A program made the position numbers and the translations under genes. Of a stretch of 64,000 bases of DNA, positions 45,201 through 57,752 are shown in pieces. A model generated the notes under the pieces. The model was not told the DNA's origin, did no database searches, and worked only from the letters and a program-made list of their open reading frames with translations. Source of the stretch: Nothopassalora personata (Eukaryota; Ascomycota; Dothideomycetes; Mycosphaerellales; Mycosphaerellaceae); contig CM066290.1 in assembly GCA_033816765.1 (NCBI GenBank), forward strand, positions 3,534,001 through 3,598,000. Direction: 5' to 3'. Each line of letters starts with the position of its first letter. Position 1 is the stretch's first letter.

Positions 45201-45817
45201 TAGGCTTAGATAATGGGATCGATCTCGTAATAGGGGAGGGAGAAGTCGCTAATAGCGTCGCTAATAGCGAAGACAGTAGTAATTCGAACGAGATCGAGCC
45301 TATCGCCGACGAAGACGTACTACCTATAGGAGTTAACGAAAGGGGATCGGATCCTAAACCGGAATCTAAGAAGCTATAGGTTAGGCCTTATAACCTTTCT
45401 ATAGCCGAAATTTTATAGTTTAGTAGGATCGAGGCTAAGAACTAATTAGTTAGTAATAGCGTACGGAGTTCACTTCCCTTAGGCATGTGTTACGTATACT
45501 CTTTAGTTTATTAAGCTAATTCGGTTATCTAGACTTTACTTTATAGGATGTTCTTACCTTAGTTAGGCCTTAGTTAGTAGAGTTACATTTACCGGTCCCG
45601 GGACCGGTAAATTAGATTACGTAATAGTATAGCATACCTCTACCGAATACTTACCTAGGTAGTTACTAGTACTGGTTTTCGGTTATATGTAGGGTTATCG
45701 GACCTTTAGTATAACCTTAATAGCACTACTCTTACTACTTATAAGACCGGTCTTAGTACTACTACCTTATAACGGTTATAGGGACATACGCTACGAGGCA
45801 TACTTAAGCGTAGCTCT

Positions 45818-46936
45818 TGTCACGGTTTACCTTTGCACAGACGCACTTCGGTGTCACGTGACCTCGGGCCCGATCTTATCACGCGCTTCTCGCGACTTCT
45901 TACTTCTCTTCTTCGTAGAACTTACTCGATACTAAGGCTAATACACGTTTGCGCCCTGTTGCTGTCTTGTCCGTGTCATTAAGTTCTACCGCGCTCGATC
46001 GCCGCAAGCGATCACCCCGACCACGTGTGCACAGAAACGCGCGTGCGACACCGAGTCCGAATGGCCGCAAACCAGACGACACTCGGAGCAGACGAATCCT
46101 AATTCATTCCCAACCTGAACCTTAACCTACTCACGAAGAAGTTCCTCCGCGACGCGCGCCAACGACAGAACGGCACACTAACCGAAGGACAACGTGAGGT
46201 GGAAGACGAGTCAGAGTGGAATCCGGATTTCGACGACACCCAGGGTGTAGAACGACTGCGCAAGATGGCGCAAGAGACACAAGACGAGACTCAGGGCCGA
46301 GATGGTGCTGAGCAGGCTCGTCAGCAAGAGGAGCACCGGCGGAGCGCAGATACAACTTGAGGCAAGCTGAGGCTTGATATACAGTTGGTGGACACAAGGC
46401 ACACTGCGGTGTGATACTGTCTTCGCTTGAGGCTTGTATTTTTCGAGAGAGAGAGTCTTAGTTTCTCTTCGTCGTAACGAAGATACTGTCTTCGCAGATA
46501 CAACTTGAGGCAAGCTGAGGCTTGATATACAGTTGGTGGACACAAGGCACACTGCGGTGTGATACTGTCTTCGCAGATACAACTTGAGGCAAGCTGAGGC
46601 TTGATATACAGTTGGTGGACACAAGGCACACTGCGGTGTGATACTGTCTTCGCTTAAGGCTTGCTGCGGCAAGATATACATTGGATTGGATTGAATTGGG
46701 TAATGGCGATGGATATACCCCATTGCGATTGATTCACGCGTACGAGGGCGTACGGCGGTTTGAGAGGGGGGGTGGTGTCACGGTTTACCTTTGCACAGAC
46801 GCACTTCGGTGTCACGTGACCTCGGGCCCGATCTTATCACGCGCTTCTCGCGACTTCTTACTTCTCTTCTTCGTAGAACTTACTCGATACTAAGGCTAAT
46901 ACACGTTTGCGCCCTGTTGCTGTCTTGTCCGTGTCA
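45818..46936 (+). mobile_element. Miniature LTR retroelement (TRIM-like) with 161-bp LTRs
   Basis: Two 161-bp direct repeats that appear identical (45818-45978 and 46776-46936) begin TGTCACGG and end CCGTGTCA. The whole 1119-bp unit is flanked by GCTCT (45813-45817 and 46937-46941). A purine tract GAGAGGGGGGGTGG precedes the right LTR. The interior has no reverse transcriptase. It holds a short Gln/Glu-rich frame (about 46061-46360) interrupted by one TAA, and a tandem repeat. The lack of RIP and the identical LTRs mean recent insertion or a length below the RIP threshold. It needs another element's enzymes to move. Confidence 0.88.
46346..46668. repeat. Three copies of an ~80-bp repeat inside the miniature element
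   Basis: A unit starting GATACAACTTGAGGCAAGC and ending GATACTGTCTTCG occurs near 46347, 46496 and 46574. The last two are adjacent and the first is separated by about 70 bp containing a GAGAGAGA stretch. The copies look identical. Because of them the minus strand has a long but meaningless repetitive open frame. Confidence 0.8.
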
Positions 46937-46941
46937 GCTCT

Positions 46942-49010
46942 CTACCTACTACTTCCTCTCTTTTTCTTTAAACACTATCTACACTACTATATCCTTACTA
47001 ACTACTAATATATCTATCTACTACTACATACATTAGACGGTTCTTTAGCCTCTCTCTTTACGACCTTAACCTTCTTTAAAGCCCCCTACCCCGACATTAA
47101 GCTTTTAAAGCTTACTAATACTCTAGAGTAGTACTACGAGATAGCTAGCTCTTACGATCTTACTACTAGCGAATCCTAGTTATTATAGCTTTAGCTAGTC
47201 CTTCGTTACGCCCGGCTAGCTCGAGTATAGCGCTTACTAGTACTATTACTAGGCTTACCTACCTACCTTAGACCTTATTCGAGTCCCTTCGTCTACCGGA
47301 TAACGTTAAGTATGTTCTTACTAACACGAACACGCCGAAGTCCGCCGCTAATGTTATGTTCCGAGAGCTTAGTCCTTAGAAGCGGGTTAAGGTGTTAAAG
47401 GACTTCTATAAGGGCTTTGAGAAGGTATTCGAAGACTACTCCGTCTAGGTTAACCTATTTTTCGAGGAAGTTAAGAGCGGCATAGGTAAGAGCTACTAGG
47501 ATAAATTCCTTAGTAATAAGAAGCTCGATATCTTGTTTCCTATCGTCGGTAAGATTCGTAAGACCGGTTTAGAGATTTATAACCGAGAGAAGACTCTTTA
47601 AGCTACGCTTACCCGCTACTAGCTATAGTAGATAGACAATAAGATTCTTAATCGACGCGTTATCTCCGAGCTTTGTAGTACTAACAGCGGGCGCCGCTAG
47701 TTTACGGCCTTTATTAATAAGTACCTAGACTATACCAGGGCTGTTAGTAGAATTTAGAGGGCATTAATCTAGCGTATAAGGATCGGCCGTAAGGGCATAG
47801 ATCGTAAGCGAATTCTAGAGCCTAGTAATCTTACCCGGTGCGATAGGGAGGCTAAAGCACGTAGCATTAATCCGTAGTCGGCTAAGAGTAGGGAGATTAT
47901 TAGAAGACACCGCCTAGCCGTCTATAAAGATAGCCTTCTATACTTTATAGAGGGTACTATTACTAAGAAGTCCGCGTCCCTAGAGGACAGTATAGATTAA
48001 CCTAGACTATCTAGCTAGCAATAGCCTTAGCCTTAGCTACTACCGGGTAGTAAAGGCAAAGGACGTATAAAGAGTACTACGCTAACTCTACTACTAGCCT
48101 CTACCTAGCCTATAGTCCTATCGAGAGGCGGTCGTAAGTCGAGTCGACTTAAGTAGCTCCGTATAGGCGAGAGTATAGGTAAGGGCATAACTACGCCTAC
48201 TCGATCCTCGCCTAACCGAACGCTAGACGGCGCACCTATACGCGAGGGCAGTCCGCTAGGTACACCGGTTAGTACCCTACGATCTACTCCGGCCTTAACT
48301 AAGAATAGCAATCCAATACTTACTATATTACCTTCGGCTATAATTAGGGATGTATTAGTCTTTAAGGATTAGATCCTATAAGAAGACGAGGCCCTCCGGA
48401 TTAAGCGCGCTAACTACACCTATAATAAGCGGTACTATAGCGTTAAGTTTAGAAACTCGATTAATGTAGATAGCATTAACTAGCTACCTAAGTACCGGAT
48501 AGCGGGCCTTAAGATACTCGAACATGCTGTCTCGTAGGTTCTTAAGAGGGATAGTAAGGTTAGCGCTATAATATACGATTAGTATATTCGAGATTTCTAC
48601 TATAAGGCCCTCTACTTCGTTACGAATCCCGGTATTACCGCTAATACCCTATATAAGCGCGCGCTTAAGGTCTAAGACTAGCTCTTTAAAGGTAAGAGTT
48701 TTTTAGCTATTAAGGTAAAAAATGGATCGTAGTTTTGCCCTAATAAGCGTAGTTAGAAGACTATTAACCCGCTTAGCTACCTCCGCGTTCGAGGTAAAAT
48801 CGGCACTACGAGTAGTATCGTTACGTATACTAACTATAACTAGATACTCGACAAATTCGGTATTAATGAAGCTAACTAAGCCGATCTTAATAGCACCGGT
48901 ACCTATATTAATAGTAACATGCTATATAAGTATAATAACGCTAAACTAGCGCCGCGGGTTAAAACGGTTAGAGAGATAATAAGCCGAGAATTCGACGTAT
49001 ACTAATAGCA
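46942..49010 (+). repeat. RIPped repeat of unknown family, left part
   Basis: A long stop-riddled frame can be followed (for example SYDLTTSES near 47150 and FRELSPxKRVKVLKDFYKGFEKVF near 47360) with a charged, helical, Gag-like character. No enzyme domain is recognised. The sequence continues after the nested Copia element at 54637. It could be the 3' part of the enclosing Gypsy or a separate element. Confidence 0.45.
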
Positions 49011-49015
49011 CCTAC

Positions 49016-52000
49016 TGTTAAGATGTAGCATCTTAAGGGGAGCTAACAGTTAGGTTGTGATCTAATAGCCTAAGGCGCATCTACGATGACTTAGCTTATC
49101 GGAAGACACCTTCTCCCCCCTTTAGCTTAGATAGACATCTTACACAATTAACGCATTGGTTCCTAATATATTGCTGCATGCCCTATAGCTATTAGCCAGT
49201 TGAAGATTAATATCTTACTCTACTCCGCTACTAACTACGTATCCTATAAGGTCTTAACTTAATAGGTTATAAGCCCGGGTTTATGTAGGAGTAAGAGTAA
49301 CCTAGATTAGTACAGGTTACTTGTATCCCTTGCTATTATAGCAGAAAACATCTAGGAAGTAGAAGTCTACCCTATCTGTCCTATTAAGGAGCTTAGTTTA
49401 ATACTAAGTAATAGGTAATCTAGAAAAGGACTCTATACGGCTTACTATAAGCCAATACCTTAAAGACACTCTATAGGCAGAACTGCATCGAGATACTATT
49501 AAGAAGGACTTTAAGTAAGTTATTTAGAACTCTGCTAGGAGAGACAGACCTATATCCTAGCTCCGAGACTACACCGCTCTTTCTTTACCCTACTAAGCAG
49601 GCCTTAGTATCTACACCTACGAACCTTACTATTCTACACTAAAAGCCTTAGCAGGACCTAAGCTACGACTTTGAAGTATATACACCTTGTTTTATTATAT
49701 TCAATTTATTATAGATTTATACTAAGAGAAAGGAGAAGAGAAAGGAAGCAAAATCCCAATTCTTAGGAGAGACAACTAGAAGAGATAGTTCAACCTTTAG
49801 AGATACAAGATAGAGAGCTAGTTAGCATTCTTTACAATTAATAACCTATTAGAAGTGTTATTTAACAATATTAAGGGCAAGAACCTAAAACTCTAGGAAG
49901 AGACTAAGATTAAAGAGATTCTTAATGCACTAACATAGACAAAACAAAATGCAGCTTGTAGCTTTAGTATCCTAAGTAGGATCATAGAAGAAGATAAATT
50001 TAAGCTTAAGGGCTCTTACGAATCTAGAAAAGCTACTAAGATATAGGTGCATCTCTAGAACAAGTATAGCTAGGTGTTACTAACCTATACACATAAGCTT
50101 ACAAAACAGTTTGTAAACTTTAAGATAAGTGAAGAGTTCACTATTAGATCTATATAGGCACACCTAGTATCTCTTAGAAGGAGGATTGCTAATGTTAACC
50201 CAGAGGGCTAGCACTATAGGAAAGCTAATATAAGAATAACCTAGCTTTTAAGCTTACTGCTACCTAACTACTATATAGCTAGGGATACTATTATAGCTTA
50301 GCTAAAGATGGATTATAAAAGGACCTTAAAGATCCTTAAGGCTTAAGAGGCCAGATTAAATCCCTCTAAGGCTAAGTATAGTATAGTAGCTACCTAGGTT
50401 AGGCCCTTAGGTTAGGTAAGATTACTTTCCTGCCTTCTCTATAAGAAGGACCATCTTATTAAGGACTGCCCTAGTCTCTCTAAGGCAAAGAAGGTCCTTA
50501 GATCTTATTCCTAAGCACTATCCTCCTAGAATATAATACATATTAAGAAGAGAAGATCTCTACTACTATCTTTAAGAAGAACACTAAGAGAGAAGTCCTC
50601 TATAGAGGAACTTAAGAAAATAGTAAAGAAACTTAGCTCTAACATGCTATTACTCTAGAAGAACTAGGCCTAGTCTCCTTCCTCTAAAACAAGGAAGACT
50701 AGGAAAGGTTTCTCTACCTAAGAGCTACCTAACTTATACAACTTATCCTAGAAGACAATGTCTAATAATAATAAGTATAATAAAGTAGCTTACTTAACTA
50801 CAGAAGTCTAAGGCAAGTTCCCCTTATTAGAGTAGTTACTTAATTCTTGTACTTCATCCTATATAACTAACTAGAACTGCCTCTTTAGATCTATAACTCC
50901 CTTAATAAAGAAGAAATAGATCAAAGTAGGAGGTAGGCATTTATTAGCCACTTATATTAGGACTATAGAGATAAGTAGGAGATCTAGTAGGAAAGTTGTT
51001 TTAGAAGATGTTCTACTTATACCTAAGCTAGGGGTGAACCTAGTTTCTTAGAACTAGTTTAGCAAGCAGTTTAGTGTCTAACCTCCTTTATTTTCTCTTA
51101 TATCCCCCTCTAGCTAAACTGTTATCTAGATAAGGCTCCTTAGGGGGGTTCTATTTATTAATGAGATTTCTCCTCTACTATAAGAAAGGGTACATTACTT
51201 ATTATATGCACCACTAATAGAGAATGCCTTTATAACTGCTAAATTAGAGACTAACCTAAAACAGTGGGAGCTTTAGCATAGAAGATTTGCACACTTTAGG
51301 AAGAACTTGCTCTAGAATCTTTATAAGGTAATAGACTTAAAAGAACCTATTCCTATTCCTAGGGATAGCTTCTACTAGTGCAGAGTATGTTTAATAGCAA
51401 AGATAAAGAAGTACAAAGGCAAAGTTACTAAGAGAAGACCTAAAAGACTTGCCCTTATATCTATTAACATATATAGTCTACTGCTAATATTAAGGCTAGG
51501 GTTCAAATACTAGCTTAAGATTATTAACAACTTCTCTAGAAAAAAGTGGACCTATCCTCTTAAGAAAAGAGAAGATGCTCTAGTTACTCTCTAGAACTAG
51601 AAGATTAAGGTAGAGAGGAAATTATTAGCATAGTTAAAAGTAGTTAGGCTTAATAATACAAGGGAACTTATTATATTAGTTAAGCAGTAGGAGAAGGATT
51701 TAGGAATTAGGCTAGAGCATACTAAGGCATACAACTCGCTCTAAAATGGACTAGTTAAAAGGTTAATACAAACCTTAGAAGACTCTATACGGGCAATGCT
51801 TAAAGAGGCTAAGATGCTAATTAAATTCTAGCCTAAAGCACTAGAAGCCTAAACCTATATAAGGAACAAACTACTAAATAGTCTAGACTATAATAGGTTC
51901 AAGGTTTCACTAGATAAAGCCTTTAATAGTATTAAGCCAACTATTAACCATTTGAAGGTTTAGGGATGCAAAGCTATTATCTACATAGACATAAGATCCT

Positions 52001-54631
52001 AGCCTTAATAGGTAAGAAGTAATAAACTAATAAATAGAGGTAAAGAAGTAGTGTTTGTTAGATACGTTAAAAACAGAGCTAAGGCCTAGCTCTTTTAGGA
52101 ACTAGACATAAAAGCTATTAAACAACACACACGTACAGACTTCTTTAAGGACTAACCTAGAGGTAATATAGATCTTAATGTTACAAAATTGAATCTATTA
52201 AGCAATGCACTAGCTAGGAGACCCTTAGGGAGGCTAAGGAAGGACATATCCTTAGAGCAACCTATTCACCATTTAATCATTTACTAGAGCAGCCTAGTAA
52301 CAGCCTAGCTAAGAAAGCTGTTTATGCAACTTCCCTAGCCTCTAAAGAATATAGGGGAATTTTAGAAAATTAATAAGCTAATTGAGATAAGCTTACTAGA
52401 TCTCTAGGAAAAGAATGTTACTAGGACATAAGTGACTACTCTTAGATTATCCCTTAGTAAGAGGAGGGCTAACCATAATGTTAAGGGCTATAAATAGAAA
52501 TAGAAAGCCCTAAGATCTATAGTCCCTATACCTAAACTAGCTACTAAAGTAGGAGAAGCAATAGACCTCTTAGAGAACCTTACTGCTTACTACTAAGCTT
52601 TCTTTACAGCTATGCAATTAGTGGATAATTTAGTACTATAGGATAGTAAATTCCTAGAAGAAGTTAAGGAGATAGCCTTTATAGCAACTATAGAAGTTAT
52701 TACATACAAGTAAGAGATCCTAATTCTAAAGTCCTATAAGGATGCTATAAATAACAAGAAATAGGGACACCTTTAGAAGGAAGCAATCTAGAAGGAGCTA
52801 GATGCTCTATAGAGTAACAACACCTAGGAGAATGCTATTCTACTAAAAGGAGCAAACTTAGTTACGTTAAGATAGGTCTTTAATGTTAAAAGAAGCATTA
52901 GTAGAGCTATTAAAAAGTTCAAGGCTAGGCTAGTTGTAAGGGGCTTTTTATAGAAGTTTAGTATTAACTTTATAGAGACATTTGCGCCTACAGTTAGACA
53001 GGACACCCTTAGGGTGTTTATAGCTATTGTGTGCAAGAAGGATCTCTATCTTCACTAAGTAGATATGAACAATACGTTTATAGAAAGCACCCTCTATAAA
53101 GACATCTTTATATTACTACTACTAGGAGTTAAGCTTCTACTAAACATAGTATTTAAGATCCTTAAAAGCTTATATAGACTTAAGTAAGCAGCTAGAGATT
53201 AGAATTAACTCTATATATTAAAGCTTAGAGAGATTAGATTTACATAGTTAGAGGTAGATCTATGCCTACTTATTTATAAGGAAAAAGAGATTATAATTCT
53301 TACACATATAGATAACATTCTAATTACTACACTAAAGTTAACAGATATTCTCTAGTTTAAAAGAGAACTTAGTAAAGTCTTTAAGATTAAAGATCTTAGT
53401 AAACCTAAAAAGATCCTTAGCATAAGAGTTATAAGGGACAGGAGGAGAGGAATCCTAAAATTTAACTAGGGATACTTTATTAGGGACAACCTTACTAAGA
53501 TAGGGATAAACTATAAGAAGGCAGCACCTACACACTTACCTATAGACAGCTATAAGGCTCTTAAACCTTTAAGCCACATAGATAAGAGGTGTAACAAGGT
53601 AGAGTACTAGAGTATTAATAGTACATAGATATAGCTAGCAACAATTACAAGGCTAGACATTGCTTTTGCCCTAGGAAGGATAAGCTTATTTGTAAGTAAC
53701 CTATCTACCTACTATATAAAGGCTTTAAAGAAGATTATAAGATATCTAAGGTTATATCCTAATCTTAGCCTTGTCTTCTCTAGGCATAGAGAAGGATGCC
53801 TAGTTAGATACTATAACTCTAATTATGTAATAGACAAAGCAGACAGAGTCTCTATCCTTAGGTATGTCTTCTTCCTCTATAGGGCACTAGTCTCCTAGAT
53901 AAGCAAGAAGCAAAAGTCTATAGTAACATCTATAATAGAAGCTAAATACATAGCTATAAATGCATATGCAAAGCAATCCCAATTCCTAGCTTCACTACTA
54001 AGGGAGATAGACTGTCTAGAGTTCCTAGGAGACTGTTCCTATTAACTAAGGATCACTAGAAACTAGGAGACTATATTAAGCTTAAGACTAGTCTAATTAA
54101 GAGGTAACAACTAAGCTGCCCTTACCCTAGTAAGGGATGCACATGTTTATAATAAGTTAAAGCACATTAACATTACCTACAATGCTATTAGGAAACTTTA
54201 GTAGAAAAGGCTTATTACTATTAAGTACACCCTAACATCTAAGATAGTTGTAGATAGGTTTATAAAGCTAAAGACTAGTCTACACTTCTAGAGGTTTATA
54301 AGCTAGCTTAACCTGTTATAGAGGTCTAAATACTACTAACAGGAGAAGAGTAGACTGTAACCTCCTATGTAAGATAAGTAGGAGTGTTAAGATGTAGCAT
54401 CTTAAGGGGAGCTAATAGTTAGGTTGTAATCTAATAGCCTAAGGCATCTACGATAACTTAGCTTGTCGGAAGACACCTTCTCTCCCCTTTAGCTTAGATA
54501 GACATCTTACACAATTAACGCATTAGTTCCTAATATATTACTACATGCCCTATAGCTGTTAGCTAGTTGAAGATTAATCTCTTACTCCACTCCGCTACTA
54601 ACTACGTATCCTATAAGGTCTTAACTTAACA
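49016..54631 (+). mobile_element. Ty1/Copia retrotransposon, RIPped
   Basis: LTRs at 49016-49264 and 54385-54631 start TGTTAAGATGTAGCATC and end CTTAACTTAACA (TA in the left copy). The target-site duplication is CCTAC (49011-49015 and 54632-54636). The left LTR is followed by GGTTATAAGCCCGGG, a tRNA-like primer-binding site. In Copia order there are a Gag part, integrase (WELxHRRFAHF near 51270 and LEHTKAYNSL near 51715), reverse transcriptase (RLVVRGF near 52930, FIETFAPTVRQDTLR near 52970, HIDNILIT near 53300) and RNase H (EAKYIAINAYAKQ near 53938). Many TAG/TAA codons make it dead. Confidence 0.85.
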
Positions 54632-54636
54632 CCTAC

Positions 54637-56308
54637 GAGAATTAAATAAGGTTAGTAACGGCGGCGTCTACTAGAACATGTAGTATTCTCTAAGCTAATA
54701 GATTACGCGATAAGACTCCGGACTGTAGCTCTTACAAGTAGCGCTATACCCTTAACACTATACTCGGTTCATCTCCTTCCCTAGGCCTACGATTTTTAGC
54801 TTTAATAGGGCTTATTAGGGGGGTGATACGAATGCTATAGTATAGTATGCTAGGGTCGACTTAAACCTCGAAATTGAAAACTACTAGACTAGTAACCGGC
54901 TTAATATACTGTACTCTCTTAACTTAGAGGGCACTAGTAGGCCGGAGTTTTTACACGGTTTTTATAAGTAAGAGAATGCTATAGAGTTTATCTAGTAGTA
55001 CCGGACTAACGACTATATAGAAGACGGCCGATTTAAGCGTTTCTTCTCGGTTAGGGTTTAGAATTACCTAAGTAAGAATAGCATTAGCTAGTTTAGAGAG
55101 GACCTAAGCGCTAGGCAAATGCGGGTAACTACTATAGGCGTTCTAATAAGGTAGGCCGCACATAAGAAGACGCTACGTTAGATTAACCCTTACTTTATCG
55201 AGATCCGCGACGATAACTATCTTAAACTCTAGAGAAGCTAGAGTATGCACTAGGTAATAGACCTCTATCGTGACTTTAAGACGCTAAGTAAGAGCGCTAT
55301 AGGGTTTAAGTATCGACGCCTAGTACCTAGCTATCCTTTCCCTACGGCCGTACACCTTAGTAGCATTAGCCCTCTATCCGATACCCTAGCGGGTTTAAAG
55401 TCTTAGAACGACAACGAAGTCATCCTTAATGCTAGAAGGTAGCTTAATGCTACGGTCCGCCTAGACTCGGAGCTCTTCTATAAGAAGATGCATAATTAGC
55501 GCGTCCGAGCTATGAAATTAATAGACAAGTAGCTTAGCTTAGTTACTACTCTCGAGTAGATGTGCTTTATAAGCGAAGGGCGTAATAAGAGCTTCTTCCG
55601 TAACTACTATAGGAACTTTACTAGCTAGCTACTTAGGGACGCGTCTAATAAGACTAGTATTAGCTACGACAACGAGTAGGTCTAGATAAAGGAGTTATGT
55701 AAGAATAAATGGAACTAAGTAGTTAGTACGGGTTTATAGGCTCCTAGTTTCTAGTTGAATTTCCGGCTACAGCTATAGCCTATAGGTTTCTAGTTCTAAT
55801 TCTAGTTCTAATTCTAGTTAATGCTTCGGGTACAGGTGCTTCTAGTCCTTAGATCTTACTTGTTTCTTATAGTTACTTATCTTCCCTTAACTTACTTTCT
55901 AGCTACGCAATAGACTCGTCTTTAGATTTATTAGGTTACTAGTACTAACACTTACTTGTCTTATAAATAGCGTTTACATTATTCGACTATCTAGCCCGTT
56001 CGATTAATGCTAACATAGCTATCCATTCCCTCGCTAGTTTCGTAGCATACGTTAATATAGTACGACGGATACGAGTCGCGGTTATTAACGTTACTATTAC
56101 GGTCTCTATTAGAAGGATCCTTTCGATCTTTATAAACTGTCGCTAGTAGGCCCTAGGATTGCCTAACATCTTATATGTTAAGCTAAATGGTAGGGTAAGC
56201 TACTATGCTACTATAAGACTACCTTAGCTTATAGCGACTAACTACGCTACCTATAGTGCCCGGGCTTACTGCTTTAGAACCTAAGGATAGGTTCGTAATA
56301 GGGGAGGA
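54637..56308 (+). repeat. RIPped repeat of unknown family, right part
   Basis: Continuation of the 46942-49010 sequence after removal of the Copia element. A charged, stop-interrupted frame continues (for example FLHGFYKxENAIEFI near 54950) to about 55700. Low-complexity TAGTTCTAATTC repeats occur around 55740-55830. No recognised domain. Confidence 0.45.
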
Positions 56309-56310
56309 TA

Positions 56311-56678
56311 TATTAACGAATAATAGGTTATGTTAACCTTAGGTTTAGAGGGGGTCCCTTAGGTCCAACTTGCCCTAATTTCATTTAGGTTTAATTAGAC
56401 ATTTAGGTAAGCTAGTAGGACCTAGTATAGCTATTAAGATATATACTACGTAGTTAAGCATTATAAGCGTAGCATTAAGGTAACAATTCAATTCATACCT
56501 CTCGAGTAGAGGGCATAGGGGTTTAAGTCCGCTAATCCTCTTGTTTTATCTAGCTACTGCGCTACTTGTTACGTGACCTAATTTCCCGGTCCCGGGACCG
56601 GCAAATACCTCTACTTACATAAGCGCCGCTCTATACTACTACAACTCGGACAGGCCTATATAGGGTAGTTAGTAGACA
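56311..56678 (+). repeat. Gypsy LTR, right copy
   Basis: Direct copy of 37738-38104, preceded by the purine tract GGGGAGGA and ending AGTAGACA. It contains a CCGGTCCCGGGACCGG palindrome at about 56586-56601. Confidence 0.65.
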
Positions 56679-57397
56679 TTACTATATACTATTTAGATTC
56701 ACTACCTTTATAACGAGAGAGACATTACTATAAAGATACTAAGCCTATGTTTTAATAAAGTTATAGCGGATCCTAACACCTTACCCGATAGTAATAATAT
56801 AGGAGGGAGCCATTACTTTTAGTAATAATAGAGATATAGGAGGTAATATAAGGTATAGGGGAGAGGTAAGAAGATTATTTATTTATAATAATATAAATAA
56901 AAGTAAACTTTTATAGGGCGTAATATAGAGGCGCTACATAGATAGAAGATAGGTATAGAGTAAGCGGCTAGTAGGCGAGGCGCGCGCGCTTACTTATTAT
57001 TATTATCCTCCTTCTTGTTATTATTATGCTTATTATATTTGCCGCGTATAGCGGGCGATAAGAACGCCCTATCTACGGCAGTAGTATTGATATTCTTAGC
57101 CTATAGGAACTATAACCGAGGTTAGTATAGGATACGTATATAAGGTATAGGCTACTTACGGCGCGGCCGAGTTTAAATAGCCCGTTAAGGGCCCTATTCT
57201 ACTCTTACTATAGAACTATAGACGTATTAGCTATAGTAGAGGAGGGGCTAGTAGTAGAGGCGCCGGTAAAGTATACGCGAGTATCGTCTATACGCTTATT
57301 CTTATAGGTACTATATTACCTCTTACCCTAGGAGGAGGTTAGCTAAGTTATATAAGGAGTAATAGTACCGTATACGCGGTAAGCGTATAGAGCGTAC

Positions 57398-57752
57398 GTG
57401 TTACGGTTTAGTTCTATAGAAAGCTAGAATTACTAACCTACACGTAATATACTCTATTTTAGTATCTAAACGCTAAATAGAGAATAAGAAGACATAACTA
57501 AGGTAACGGCTAAGTACGACATCTCGCTCTTATAGAGCTTAGATAGAGCAAATAGAGTTGTAATAGAGTGCTGCTCTATTTAAAGGATAATCTCCTTTAT
57601 ATTTAGGAATGCTAAGAATCCCTTATAGTTTCAATGCGTTTAACTTACTATTTAATCTTACTATTTAGAATATAACCTTACCCGACTATTACCTTACTAC
57701 TACTTTATACTACTCTTCCTCCTACTCCTACTCGACGAGAATAAAATCTCGA
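57398..57752 (+). repeat. LTR-like repeat starting TGTTACGG, RIPped
   Basis: Begins TGTTACGGTTTAG, like the reverse-oriented solo LTR at 41835-42221, and carries the same CTCCTTTATATTTAGGAAT block at about 57590. This is probably an LTR of the same family. The approximate right end is set by similarity to the solo LTR's terminal GAGACAATAACA. Confidence 0.5.

Larger units (their letters stand above)
37738..56678 (+). mobile_element. Ty3/Gypsy retrotransposon with nested insertions, RIPped
   Basis: Near-identical direct repeats of about 367 bp at 37738-38104 and 56311-56678 bound the element. The right copy is preceded by a purine tract GGGGAGGA. Inside, in one direction, are a Gag-like frame (about 38444-39350), a protease-like site (INKGSEVNIIG, about 40885), reverse transcriptase (LLIDLFLGYN, then FLDNIGIKG in place of the YxDD region, about 42730-42960), RNase H and integrase-like sequence to about 45.1 kb. 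Dozens of TAG and TAA codons interrupt every domain, and some catalytic Asp are changed to Asn, all as CpA-to-TpA. Nested are a solo LTR, a miniature LTR element and a Copia element. No clear target-site duplication was found. Confidence 0.7.

Noticed and set aside
45900..46082. A 60-codon minus-strand frame at the left LTR of the miniature element
   Set aside because: It lies across LTR and leader sequence and has no conserved features.
46346..46668. CRISPR-like array
   Set aside because: There are only three units of about 80 bp, two directly adjacent without spacers, in a eukaryotic retroelement.
46211..46723. A 170-codon minus-strand frame with repeated CVHQLYIKPQLASSC-like units
   Set aside because: It is the translation of the ~80-bp DNA repeat in the miniature element. 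There is no independent coding evidence.
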